Assembly (NCBI GenBank): GCA_021464525.1
Contig: JADRCO010000520.1
Coordinates: 1 to 31,878 of the forward strand
Length of the DNA: 31,878 bases
Source of the DNA: Rhizophagus sp. LPA8_4_AMF
Lineage: Eukaryota; Glomeromycota; Glomeromycetes; Glomerales; Glomeraceae
Direction of reading: 5' to 3'
Under the pieces are notes generated by a model. That model was given only the letters and a program-made list of their open reading frames with translations, ran no database searches and was not told the DNA's origin. Shown piece by piece: positions 1 to 11,204 of this stretch. How positions within the stretch are numbered: position 1 is the first letter of the stretch; the number at the start of each line of letters is the position of its first letter. A program made the translations under genes and the position numbers.

Positions 1-15
1 TTTTCTTTAATAAAA

Positions 16-1526
16 ATGACTTCAATATTCTATTCAGGTCTCTCAAAAGATCTTTTATCAATATTAAATGATGCCGATGATTATGACGTTATTATTCAAG
101 TTGGTGAAAACCGAAATACGAGAGAATTTCGTGCTCATTCAGTGATTTTACGTGCTCGTTCTCCTTATTTTAAAATTGCCTTTTCTTCTGATTGGATTTC
201 AAAGAAAAATAACATGATTATATTTAATAAACCAAATATCATTCCGACAGTTTTTGGCATGATTTTAAAGTAAGCAAAATTTTTTAAATTAAAATTACAG
301 TATATAAGTTTTAAGTTTTAAATTTTTAAAAAAATCTTACAATATGGTTTTATTATTTGTTAAGGTACATTTATACTGGTGAACTTGATTTAACTAAATA
401 TTCAGGTGAAGATATTCTTGGTTTATTAGTTTCATGTGATGAATTACTTATTGATGAATTATTCGACTATATTCAAGATTATTTAATCGAAAAACAAACT
501 ATTTGGGTTCAAAATTATTCTGTTCTTGTTCTCAATACTGTATTTCGACTCCCTAGTTGCAAGAAATTACAAGATTATTGTCTTAAATCTATCTGTGAAT
601 ATCCAGAACCATTTATATCTTCAAGAATGTTTCCTTCATTAGATAAGGATATCCTTTTTGGTTTACTTAAACGGGAAGACTTGCAAATTAAAGAAATTGA
701 CGCTTGGAATTGTTTAATTAAATGGGGTATTGAACAAACACCTGGTTTAGGAAGCAATAATAGTGATAGAACCAAATGGAATAAAGAAAATTATAAAGCA
801 TTAAAGAAAACTTTGAATCAATTTATTCCTCTCATTCGGTTTGTGGAAATTTCTTCTGATGATTTTTTTGATAAAGTTCGTCCTTATAAATCTATTATTC
901 CTCATCATATTTATGAAGAATTAGAAGAATTCTATTATAAAAAAGCTTTACCAATAACCACGACCTTACCATCTCGTGCAAGAAAATCAGGAACATTTGG
1001 ATCATTTGCGTCAACAATCATTAAACCAGGACTTGTAAATATTCTTTCTGCTTGGATTGATGGAAGTGATTTAGTAACTTATTTAAATAAAGATAAATAT
1101 GAATTCAATCTAATTTACTTGATGAGTCGTGATGGACCGGATGGCAGAGCATTTTATAATAAATGCAATGGACAGGGCCCATTTGTAGTATTAATAAGAG
1201 TTCAATCAAATAAAATCTATGGTGGTTATAATCCAATTGGGTCTATGGGAAGTAATCAATGGTTATCTTCAACAGAAAGTTTTGTCTTTTCTTTTGAAAA
1301 TGATCAAGATATGTATAATATGAAAATTGGCAGGGTAACCAATTCAGCCTATTCTGTATATGATAGTTCATTTTATGGTGGTTTCTTTAATTTTGGAGGT
1401 ACGTTATATATTAATGGGCAATATCTTTCTATTGGGTATGATAATAGATATTATAAAAACATTTTTGGTGGAAGTCATTCATCTATTATTGAAGAAATTG
1501 AAGTATTCAGTGTAATGAAAAAATAA
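16..1526 (+). CDS. BTB-BACK-TLDc protein, array copy 1
   Basis: Two exons, 16-269 and 365-1526, joined across a 95-base GT-AG phase-2 intron (270-364), give 471 aa. I read the split codon as AA|G (Lys85), followed by YIYTGELDL. Domains: BTB about residues 1-125 (DVIIQVGENRN, HSVILRARSPYF), BACK about 127-245 (LQDYCLKSIC, AWNCLIKWGIEQTPG), a linker rich in Ser, Gly and Thr, and TLDc about 303-471 (GGYNPIG, SFVFSFEN, EEIEVFSV). BTB proteins generally dimerise and can load substrates on Cullin-3 ligases. TLDc domains occur in OXR1/NCOA7-type proteins that affect oxidative-stress tolerance and V-ATPase. The actual target here is unknown. Its TLDc part is the most divergent of the array (YLMSRDGPDG in place of YRSSxDG). 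Only 15 bases of upstream DNA are in the window, so its promoter cannot be judged. The start is supported because the other copies begin at the same place. Confidence 0.9.
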
Positions 1527-2477
1527 TTCTTGTTAAAATTGTTTTATCTAATATTTAAAAAAACATGTGTACTCGTCTCGTATTTATAAATAAAATCCTT
1601 TAAAAAAATATTGTTAAGTTTTTTTCCGTTATTAATCGTCAAAATGTCAAAATGTAAATATGTAAAAATCACCGCACCAGCATTAGCAAATATTAGCGGA
1701 CAGAGTTTCATGACATTTTTAATTCTGCCCAAAATTCTACCTAATTCTGGTAAGTAGCAATAGGGTATAAAAGCGTTAAAAGCAACGTTAATATTTTAAT
1801 TCTTAAGTTTGTTAATAATTTCAGTTACCTTCATAAAACCCTAGACATAATCCATTTTTTTAATTTCAGCAAAAATAATTTTATCATTTCATCATTTTTT
1901 TTTTTGGATTACATAAGTAAATCATGTATTAACGAAACTACATTTCATGTAGAAAAATAATTAAATTACTTTTTTAAGAATTTTATTGTACCAATTTCTT
2001 ATTAGTAACGGGTTTTGAAAATGGATGAAACATATCACGTGATCTTCTATACGTAATACTTTAGTATATCATACAGTACACCGGTAATTTTGCAAAAAAA
2101 AATAGCTACTGGTGAAAAATAAAATAAGCTTTGATTTATTACAATATTTTTATTAATATTATTGGTATTTGTATTTAGTTTTTAGAAAATTCATTTGCGC
2201 AGTAAAATTACATTATTTACACATTATTATTTATTCATTTTTTTCTTTTTGTAATTCAAAGTATAAACCTATTATTTTTATTCTTGAATATCACATAATA
2301 TATCATAAACTGATTACATAATATTAAATGGAAGGTATTACAACGTAAACAACCCAGAGAAAACGCCACAGTCATTGTAATATAAATTGTGTCACGTAAA
2401 ATTAAATTAGTACGATTCTATTAAAGTATTAGTCCATTTATTATTTCCACTTTCGGTTTAACTTTTTTTTTTCAAAA
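1527..2477. other. intergenic, no gene seen
   Basis: This AT-rich stretch lies between array copies 1 and 2. A 62-codon minus-strand ORF at 1544-1732 has no recognisable motif. A CACGTG site lies at 2036-2041 within a TCACGTGA palindrome. Just before the next ATG there is a T-rich leader, as before copies 3 and 7. Confidence 0.6.
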
Positions 2478-4042
2478 ATGGCTTTAATTTTCCATTCGAA
2501 ACTTTTAAAAGATTTATCTAAAATGTTAAATGATTCCGATGATTTTGACGTTATCATTCGAGTTGGTGAAAACAAAAATACAAAAAAATTTCGTGCTCAT
2601 TCAATAATTTTACGTTCTCGTTCTCCTTATTTTAAAAGAGCTTTCTCAGCTGAATGGATCAAAAAAAAGAATGATATGATTATATTTAATAAACCAAATA
2701 TCACTCCAACTGTTTTTGAAATGATTCTAAAGTAAGTTATTTTTTTTTAACTTTATAATAAATTATTTCAATTGATTTGAACATATATTAATTTATAATA
2801 ATTTTTTATTTTAAGATATATTTATACAGGTGAACTTGATTTAACAAAATATCAAGGTAAAAATATTCTTGAACTTTTAATCGCATCTGATGAATTACTT
2901 CTTGAAGAATTACTCAACAATGTTCAAGAATATTTAATTAGAAACCAAACTAGTTGGATTCAAGAAAATTATGTTCTTGTTCTTCACAAAGTGTTTCAAC
3001 TCACTAGTTGTGAACAATTACGAGATTATTGTTGTGAATCTATCTGTGAAGATCCAGAACCATTGATTTTTTCAAAAAATTTTCCTTCATTAGATAAGGA
3101 TATCCTTTTTGCCTTACTTAAACGAGATGATTTGCAGATCGAAGAAATTGACGCTTGGGATTGTTTAATTAAATGGGGTATTGAACAAACCCCTGGTTTA
3201 GGAAGTGAAAATAATGATAGAACTAAATGGAATAATGAAGATTATGAATCATTAAAAGAAACTTCAAAACAATTTATTCCTACTATTCGATTTGTAGAAA
3301 TTTCTTTTAAAGATTTTTATGATAAAGTACAACCTTATAAATCTATTATTCCTAATAATATTTATGAAGAAATCGAATTTTATTTTAAAAATACCTTATC
3401 AAAAACGAAATATTATTTTAAAAGTATTTTATTAAAAACAACGATTTTAACACCAAGAATTGAAAAAATTTTTATTGAATCAAAATAATTAAATTAAATC
3501 ATATTTCAATGATAGTTAATTGGATTAATAAAAAAAAAATGCTAATTATAAAAGAGATAAAAATGAATTATTATATAAATTTGAACTTATTTATAGTGGT
3601 AATAGAGATGGAATTAATAATAATTCATTTAATAATAAATGTAATTTAGAAGAACCAATTTTAATTTTAATTAAATGTAAAAATTTCAAAAAAATATTTG
3701 GTGGGTATAGTTCAATTGGATTTTATCGTTATATGAAAAAAAGAAATATTAGAAATTTACGTTTTGAATATCAAGATAAATTTATTATTAGTAATGATAA
3801 TTTTATTTTTTCTTTTGAAGGAAAAGATGATGTTATTAATATGAAATTAGGTCGTGTTAAATCAAATTGTAATACTATTTATAATAAATTATTTTAGTAA
3901 TTGTGGTTTTGATTTTGGTGGTGGTGATTTAAATATGCAAAATAATATTTTATATATAAAAGATTGTAGTTATCAAAATATAAATAATAATGGTATTTAT
4001 ATAATTGAAGAAATTGAAGCTTTTAGGGTAACTGTAAAATAA
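2478..4042 (+). pseudogene. broken BTB-BACK-TLDc gene, array copy 2
   Basis: Exon 1 (2478-2731), an 84-base intron (2732-2815) and the start of exon 2 (from 2816) are intact and encode BTB plus BACK, ending at a TAA at 3486-3488 (308 aa). Homology to copies 3 and 7 continues downstream through the whole TLDc region, but in shifted frames. The first lesion is in the A run at 3482-3485 (one base short against copy 7). The second is in the A run at 3530-3539 (one base short). A third frame change lies just before the TAG at 3895-3897. The last segment (frame of 3854-4042) ends in EEIEAFRV, the normal TLDc end. The truncated BTB-BACK protein could still be made. Two lesions sit in homopolymers, so assembly or sequencing error remains possible. 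The third does not sit in a long homopolymer, which makes genuine decay more likely. Confidence 0.8.
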
Positions 4043-4408
4043 GCTAATTGTTTAGGCAAATTTAATTTCTTATTGTAGCAGTTAGTATATAGAAGCATGA
4101 TTTTTCATACGATTTGAGAGTATTTTCCATCAATTTAATTAAATAATTATTCATATTACTACATAAAACATTAAGTTACTTGAAAAATCTTATTTAACGT
4201 GATCTATTTAACGATTATATATTTTGATTGGTTGAAAAAAAATATTATTGAAGTTTAGCCCCGTCAAGCCATGCCGCAGGTCTTTATTGTAACTTCTTAA
4301 TGCCGTAATGCCGGTCGGGTCGTACAACTTGTATTACACATAAACTATAAATATGATCATCATTTCATCCTTTTCGGGTTCAACCTTATTTATTATTGTT
4401 CTCTAAAA
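4043..4408. other. intergenic with GC-richer patch
   Basis: A short spacer between copies 2 and 3. It holds an unusually GC-rich patch at about 4256-4332 (gccgtaatgccggtcgggtc) inside otherwise AT-rich DNA. I could not match it to a tRNA or other known RNA. The 3' end carries the promoter of copy 3. Confidence 0.5.
4346..4354 (+). promoter_or_regulatory. TATA-box candidate for copy 3
   Basis: The sequence tataaatat lies 63 bases before the ATG at 4409. A similar A/T box sits 52 bases before the kinase start and 69 bases before copy 7. In such AT-rich DNA the motif alone is weak; the repeated spacing is the reason for listing it. Confidence 0.4.
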
Positions 4409-5920
4409 ATGACTTTAATTTTTCATTCTGGTCTTTTAAAAGATATTTCATCTATGTTAAATAATGCAGATGATTACAACGTTATCATTCAAGTTGGTGA
4501 AAACAATAATACTAAAGAATTTAGAGTACATTCAATAATTTTACGTGCTCGTTGTCCATACTTTAAAAGTGCACTCTCATCCGAATGGGTTATAAAAAAG
4601 AATGATATGATTATGTTTAATAAACCAAATATTAATCCAACAGTTTTTGAAATGGTACTAAAGTAAGTTATATAAATTATACAATCAAAATATAATAATA
4701 TAATAATTAATTACCTTCTTTTTTTTTTGAAAAGATATATTTACATGGGGGAACTTGACTTAACAAAATATCAAATTGAAAATATTCTTGATCTTTTAAT
4801 TGCATCTGACGAATTATTACTTGAAGAATTATTTAATCATGTTCAAGATTATTTAATTGAGGAACAATCAATCTGGCTTCAAAATAATTTTTATCACGTT
4901 TATCATAAAATATTTAAACTTTCAGGATGTGAAAAATTACGAGATCATTGTCTTGAATCCATTTGTATGAATCCACAATCAATTTTTACTTCAAATAATT
5001 ACCATTTGTTAGATGAAGATATTCTTTATGGTTTAATTAAGCGAGATGATTTAAATGTAAAAGAAATTGATATTTTTGATTTTTTAATTAGATGGGGAAT
5101 TGAACAAATACCTAGTTTAGGAAGGGATAAAAATAGGTGGAGTAATAGTAATTATGAAATTTTAAAGGAAACTTTGAATCAATTAATTCCTCATATTCGA
5201 TTTATAGAAATTTCAGCAGCAGATTATTTTGTTAAAGTTCGACCTTATAAAGCTATTATACCAAATGATATATATAATGAAGTTAGAGAATATTTTATTA
5301 AAGGTGCATTACCAAAATGTATCACTTTAACACCAAGAATTAAACAAAGTCTTATTGAAACCAAAATTATTAGAAAAAAATTATTATCTATTATAATCAA
5401 TTGGATAGATAACAAAGAATCAAAAGAAATTCGTAAAAAAAATGATACAATATATAAATTTGAACTTATTTATAGAGGTAGTAAAGATGGAATTAATAAT
5501 AATTCATTTAAAAAACAATGTAATTTACAAGAACAAATATTAGTTTTAATTAAATGTCAAAATACAAAAAAAATATTAGGAGGTTATACAACAGTTGGAT
5601 TTTATCAAAATGTAAGACGTAGATTAGGGGTTAATCATAATAAGAATATTTCTTCTATGAATAATTTTATATTTTCTTTTGAAGATAATAATGATACAGA
5701 AAATATGAAAATAAGTCGGGTTATATCATATAATTATGCTATTTATAATAATAGTTTTGGTGATTATGGATTTAATTTTGGTAATGATGCATTATCTATG
5801 AAAGATCGAATTTTATGGTTAAAAAATAAAAATGGTTTTTATAAAGATAATGTTAGTAAGAATAGTAATTATTATTATATTATTGAAGATATTGAAGCAT
5901 TTAAAGTAGTAAAAGAATGA
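4409..5920 (+). CDS. BTB-BACK-TLDc protein, array copy 3
   Basis: Exons 4409-4662 and 4735-5920, joined across a 72-base phase-2 intron with a GTAAGT donor (4663-4734), give 479 aa. This is the longest member. BTB occupies about residues 1-125 (DYNVIIQVGENNNTKEF, HSIILRARCPYF, YIYMGELDL with Met in place of Thr). BACK spans about 127-243 (LRDHCLESIC, DFLIRWGIEQIPSLG). TLDc begins near IIRKKLLSIIINWI and contains ELIYRGSKDG, LGGYTTVGF, FIFSFED and IEAFKV. The TLDc type (NWI, YRGS, LIKCQNTKK) is shared with copies 2 and 7 and differs from that of copies 4-6 (SWIERK, YRSS, LVKHP). There is an extra basic insertion around YQNVRRRLG before the FIFSF strand. The 3' half is noticeably more A/T-biased in codon use than that of copies 4-6. 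Substrate or partner unknown. Confidence 0.9.
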
Positions 5921-6871
5921 AATTTTTATAATATTTATAAGTTTAGATTTTAGATTTTAGAATGTTTTTAAATGTATTAAAATAACAAAGTTTCAATAAA
6001 AATTTTATATTTATTCAAATAAAGTGATTTGTGGTAAAACATTAGATTGGATTACAGTATTAGTAATACTATATATTAAGACCTTAAACAACTAATAAGT
6101 CATTGGTCAATTATATTATGGAACCGTACATTATGATTACTTTCTTTAAACAACTAAAGCATAATAGTGAAATATAAGTATATTTTAAACTTATTATAGT
6201 ATTAATATACAAATGAACGTGGATAAATTTTGATTTTTTTTTAGTTCCTAATTTTGTAATACTCTTCCGTTTATACTCTTATTTATATTTATTTTAATTT
6301 ACATTAAACTCTTTAGTTTTACTATAAATAATTATATATCAGTGAAAGCATGCTTTATTATGTAGATGTAAGTTTAAAAAATCACAATTTGTTATTTACG
6401 GTTATGTAATATGTTCAGTCATATAAACTATTGTATCCAAACTCGATCATCATTTATCATTTGACGAGAGAGAAATTAAATTTATATAATACAGAAGTTA
6501 TAGAAGTGCAATCCATCCGTCTGGACAACACGCCAGATAAATTTATCACTAATAATAAAATGATTAGATAAATTGAAAATAACAAGTTAAGCACTATAGT
6601 AACACTGCAATAAAGAATTTAAATAACGGGATAAAAAAAATATAAAAGTTATTTATACAAGGTTATTGCAAATAATAGAGTTTATTAAAATATTGCCAAA
6701 AAATGTATTCAAGATATAGATTTAGGTGACTATTCATTAAGACAAAAGTAAAATGTGCAAAGTTAATCAATCGTGACTATGATAGTTAATCTACTGTATC
6801 ACAGAAAGTTTGTACAACTAGAGGTAAAAAATCTTTAATCGATTAATAATCGCTACCATAATCGAATAATT

Positions 6872-6889
6872 ATCGATTAATTAATCGAT
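6872..6889. repeat. 18-base perfect palindrome
   Basis: The sequence atcgattaattaatcgat is its own reverse complement. It sits in a patch (6836-6895) with further ATCGATTA-type half sites. Function unknown; in such AT-rich DNA part of this may be chance. Confidence 0.5.
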
Positions 6890-6966
6890 TAAAATATAAA
6901 TTTTGTGTTTATATTAAGTTATTGTCCAAAGCATAGCTGAGGATCTTTTACTTCTACGCATTTCAA

Positions 6967-7196
6967 ATGCAATGTCGTTCTGTACTATAGCCTGATCGAC
7001 GAATAAAAATTCGTGTTGCATGTATACAAAAAATGTAGCCACGTGTTACTTGTATACAAATTACCCACGTGTTACAGATCTCGTATTTGCGTATTTTGAT
7101 ATAAGTAATAAAAACAAAATATACCAAAAATTTTTAATAAAATTACTATATGTATGTCATTTTAATGCTTCGGACGCACCAACGGCTCCCGTTACC
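6967..7196. repeat. dispersed repeat, copy A
   Basis: The right end contains the 19-mer gcttcggacgcaccaacgg (7167-7185), found again exactly at 13407-13425. The following bases are also similar (ccgtt-cctag against ccgtttccttag). The left end shares atgcaatgtc and a following Tctgt/gcc-atcaga pattern with 13257-13290. The interior is weakly alike and about 45 bases longer here. Copy B sits inside a decayed kinase gene, so this is probably a small non-autonomous mobile element. The class is not clear, and I found no convincing inverted ends. Confidence 0.5.
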
Positions 7197-8733
7197 TAGC
7201 CTATTTTATTTATTTTTATCTATTTTACCAATTTTTAGCTCGTCACAGTTCCGCCCTTAAAATCCCACATTTTATAATTTTTCGCGTACCATCACATGAC
7301 ATTTGCTGCGCCATAATTAATGTTCCGCAATATATTTATATAAATAAATACTTAATTACAGAAATATAATGTTAAAAAATAAATAAATAAAAATTATGGA
7401 AGTCTTGTAATAAAAAAAAAGTATTAATCTATTTTTTTCTAAATTCATAAATAAAAATTTATTGGTTCATCATAAGGGAACGTTTCGATCATGTAATTAG
7501 AATATTGTCTTATTAGCAGCAAGTGTGAACATATTCATATATTTTAATTTTCGTTGCTGCTGTTAATTACTAGTTGTTGATTCCAAAAATGATGACCTTT
7601 TTAAAATTGCAGTGGAAGAAGATGCATCCAGATAAAGATTTTAATGTTTTCAACATTGTTTATATAGTCAATATATTCAGAAAAATCATCATTCAGTTCA
7701 TTATCTTACATGTTAAATAATCACTTTATTAAGATGTAATATAAAACATGTTACTTTTTTTAAAAATATAAAATAAAAAATTTTTTTGCAATATCTTTTT
7801 ACGAAGTAGATTGTCAATATATTAAAAAAAAAAATTATCGAAATAATAATTATCTATTTTGGGATAAATTGCATTTAGATTAACCGATTTTTGAGGCACT
7901 TACCTCTATGTACAACTAAATTAATTAGAATATCATCCTAAAATATTTCTCTAAATAAAAGAATATTATCGACCAGTTTGTCACGTCTAGGGTGTTAAGC
8001 ATAAAATCAAAAGATTAAATATTTTAAGATTAAAGTCTAACTAGTTAGTTATTAATACCTTATAGTTATATATTATTTGAGAACGGAAATGAATGAAAGA
8101 CACAATCTCAATCACATTATTTAATCTAAAATATGTTTCATATTCAAAATAGTTTCAAAATAGTTTCTCCTTTTCGACAAAACGAAGCCTTCTGCATTAA
8201 TAGTCATTTCATCAGATTATACAAATAATCGTATACTAGAAAACCATCTTTGTTTCACAATAACTAGTACACATATAGTAGTGCATTTAAAAAATGTAGA
8301 TGTACATCATCGTAAAGGTTTTCCCTTCAATGTTATCCCTTAGCTAATTTTGTGATACGGTAATTTGGGGCTGATTTTATGTAAATCTCATGATCCAAAT
8401 AGATAAACATTGATAACATTGATTTCCTGTTTCAATCTATTTATGGTATAGTAGTATTCATTATAATATTCTCTTATAAATTCGAAAAGAATTCTTAGAA
8501 TTTTCGGAATGCTCTAGAATTCTGAAAGTTCTATTTTCAAATTGTTTATCGTATTGTTTCTGTTTGTATTTTTAATTTACTTTTTATTTAAAATCAATAT
8601 GGATGATACCGGTTTATTTCTTCGATTGTAAATTCCGTGTAACCATTCTTAGAAAATTTAATTATTCGTTCCTAGTTGATCAACAGAAAATTCTATTTTT
8701 CTAAACTTGATTATGGAGCTTGACAGTTAAAAT

Positions 8734-8742
8734 TATAAATAT
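8734..8742 (+). promoter_or_regulatory. TATA-box candidate for the kinase
   Basis: The sequence tataaatat lies 52 bases before the ATG at 8786. The same box is kept at 12879-12887 in the truncated duplicate of this promoter. This is modest support for function, or at least for shared descent. Confidence 0.45.
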
Positions 8743-8785
8743 GTCGAATTTCCTATAATTGCCTATTAAAATAATAAAATTGAAA

Positions 8786-11204
8786 ATGGAACTTACAAAT
8801 ACGAATGATGAAAATTCTTTTGACTCAACACCAAAACTAAAATCTAGTCCTATACCAATTAATTTTGTTTCTTTTAATATATGGGATGAAATATGTTTTA
8901 ATTGTGGAGAGCACTACATTTTTACGCATTGTTGTTATCAAACATATTGTAAAAAATGCTTATCGAGTTATCTAACCAATATAACTGATAATAATATTTA
9001 TTTGGATGTATATATATTCACAAGGAACTTAGAATGTAGTGAACATGAAATAATTAGGACAAAAGAACCACAAAATATTAAAGAATGCTGCAAAAATTGC
9101 TTGGAAATATTATGTTTTAAACAAATATATATGAATGATTTTTTTATGACACCTTCGATTCTTGATTTAAACGACATTTTAGATAATGTGATAGAAAGTG
9201 AAAAATATTGTAAGTTATGTGGAAAGTTTTTGTATCAAGGAACAAATTATTTTACTAATCATGAATTCAGATTATGTTCATATTGTTATTTAATTACTTA
9301 TGAAAATATAGAATCAACCTTGACTAAAAAATCCATTCCAATTGTTTATTTACCATGGTGGTACAATAGAAATTGTTGTGATGGTTGTGGAAGAGAATTA
9401 AAATTTACATCAGACTGTCAAAAGTATTGCGAGAGATGTTTTATATTTTATATTGGATGTAGATATTGTTTAACAACAAATATTATTTTTGGATTAACAA
9501 CTCGATCTCAATGCAAAAAATGCAAGAGAGTATCATATATTATTTTTGATGATTTCGAAAATATTTATAGTGGAAATAGTGAATTAAATGATTTTCTTGT
9601 TAATTTATTATTACCTGGACCATACAATAATATGATGGCAGATGAGCTTTTAAAAAACAAAATAAAAAATATTGGCAAATCTTTTCTTCCATCGGAATTT
9701 AGATCAGCCATTTATTTTCTGTGTCAACACTATAATAAGAATGCTCAGTCAGAAAAGTCGATAGAATGGATGCCATATTCTCAATTTACAAATGTAAAAG
9801 AAATAGCAAGAGGAGGATTTGGTATCATATATCATGCAACTTGGGATCAGAAAAGTGTAATTTTAAAAAAATTCAAAAATTCACAAGATACCAGCAGATA
9901 TTTTTTAAATGAGGTAGTAACTAGTGTAATATTCGTATTATGGTATAAAAATAATTTAATTAAATCTTTGTTATTGAAACTTTTTTTCAGTTAAAATCAA
10001 ATCAATATTGTTATGAAATTAAACATCATATTATTAGAACTCATGGAGTTACAAAAGATCCCGAATTAAGTGAATATATGTTAGTTATGCAATATGCATC
10101 GGGAGGAGATTTACATAACTGGTTACAAAAGAGTTTTGCAAATATTAAGTGGAATAAAGATAAATTAATTATTTTATGGCAAATTTCAGAAGGGTATTTA
10201 TATTAATGAATTTATTACAATTACTTATGGTAATTTCTAATTTATTTATTTTATTTTAGACTTGAAACTATTCATAAAGCTGATTACATACATCGAGATT
10301 TTCATAGTGGAAACGTATTATATGATTTACTTCACAATAACTTAGTAACACAAGAAAGAAAATTTAAAGAAAGACATCAATGGCTAATTGGAGACCTAGG
10401 ATTATCACAGCCTGCAAATAGCACATCATCAAATAATGAAATATATGGAGTGATACCTTACATCGCACCAGAAATATTTAAGGGGTCTTCATTTTCCAAA
10501 GAATCTGATGTTTATAGTATGGGTATGATTATGTGGGAACTTACAACAGGTTGTAAGCCTTTTGCTAATGTTGAACATGATCATAATCTGATTTTTAAAA
10601 TTCTTGATGGAAAACGACCTGAAATTACAGAAGACACACCAGAATGTTATGCGGATTTAATGAAAAGTTGTTGGGATCCTGACCCAAAAAAAAGACCCTT
10701 GGCGAAAAAAATTCGTAATACCTTTGGTAGTTGGTCTTTTAGAAATAAACACAATGATATATTTGATAAAGCTGAATTAAAAAGAATTGAGTTATTAAAT
10801 TTAAAGAAGCTTGGACCTGAGTTTGCCAAAAAGCCTCATTCAAAGGCTATTTATACAAGTAGACCATTAAGCCATTTTATTTCTAAATGCTCAACTATCA
10901 ATTCATCTTTATTTGACAGCAATGAACAGGGTATTTGTTTGGTGTAATTTGTCCTAAATATTATATAATTATTAACGAACATTTTAAATTTTTAGTATAC
11001 ATTTCGAAAGAACTGGAATTTGATATAAAGTTTGAAAGGTATTTAAATTATAATTAAATAATTGTAGTATTATTAATTATTGTCTTCAACGATTAAAAAT
11101 TTTTCATCCAAATACAATTTATACTTAGTGGGTCATTAAATGTGCCTGCAACTTTGAGAAAGAGGAAGCTTAATGAATTAAACATTGAAAATGATGGTAA
11201 ATGA
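8786..11204 (+). CDS. cysteine-rich TKL-like protein kinase
   Basis: My five-exon model is 8786-9913, 9991-10193, 10260-10930, 10996-11038 and 11129-11204, all with GT-AG introns, giving 706 aa. The N-terminal ~300 residues hold many CxxC and CC pairs (CFNCG, YCKKC, CCKNC, YCKLCG, CDGCGREL, CKKCK), probably zinc-ribbon-like. The kinase domain is complete: glycine loop ARGGFG at 341-346, ATP lysine in VILK (K361), catalytic HRDFHSGN (D457), GDLG in place of the DFG motif (D489), and APE at 513-515. It resembles the large kinase family of AM fungi. Substrate unknown; cytosolic by default, as no signal peptide or membrane span is seen. The in-frame TTG upstream is not needed, because ATG 8786 follows a TATA-like box. 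Skipping the intron at 10931 would stop the protein at 10947. A sixth exon (11276-11298) using the donor at 11197 is possible. The last two introns are the least certain. Confidence 0.82.

Larger units (their letters stand above)
5921..8785. other. long intergenic region
   Basis: About 2.9 kb without a recognisable gene. It contains a perfect 18-base palindrome at 6872-6889, two CACGTG sites (7040-7045 and 7066-7071) in a near-duplicated context (acgtgttac beside tgtatacaaa), one copy of a dispersed repeat (6967-7196), and the kinase 5' flank from about 8344. Part of that flank reappears at 12470-12900. The rest is AT-rich with many short homopolymers; I see nothing else in it. Confidence 0.6.

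Noticed and set aside
575-775. Minus-strand ORFs opposite BACK exons (575-775, 21873-22073)
   Set aside because: Both are shadows of the same conserved BACK codons on the sense strand.
3482-3900. Programmed frameshifting in copy 2
   Set aside because: Three separate changes would be needed and no slippery-site-plus-structure pattern is visible. Decay or sequence error is simpler.
4360-4400. tRNA B-box-like word gggttcaacc
   Set aside because: No A box, acceptor stem or cloverleaf could be formed around it. It lies in the promoter of copy 3.
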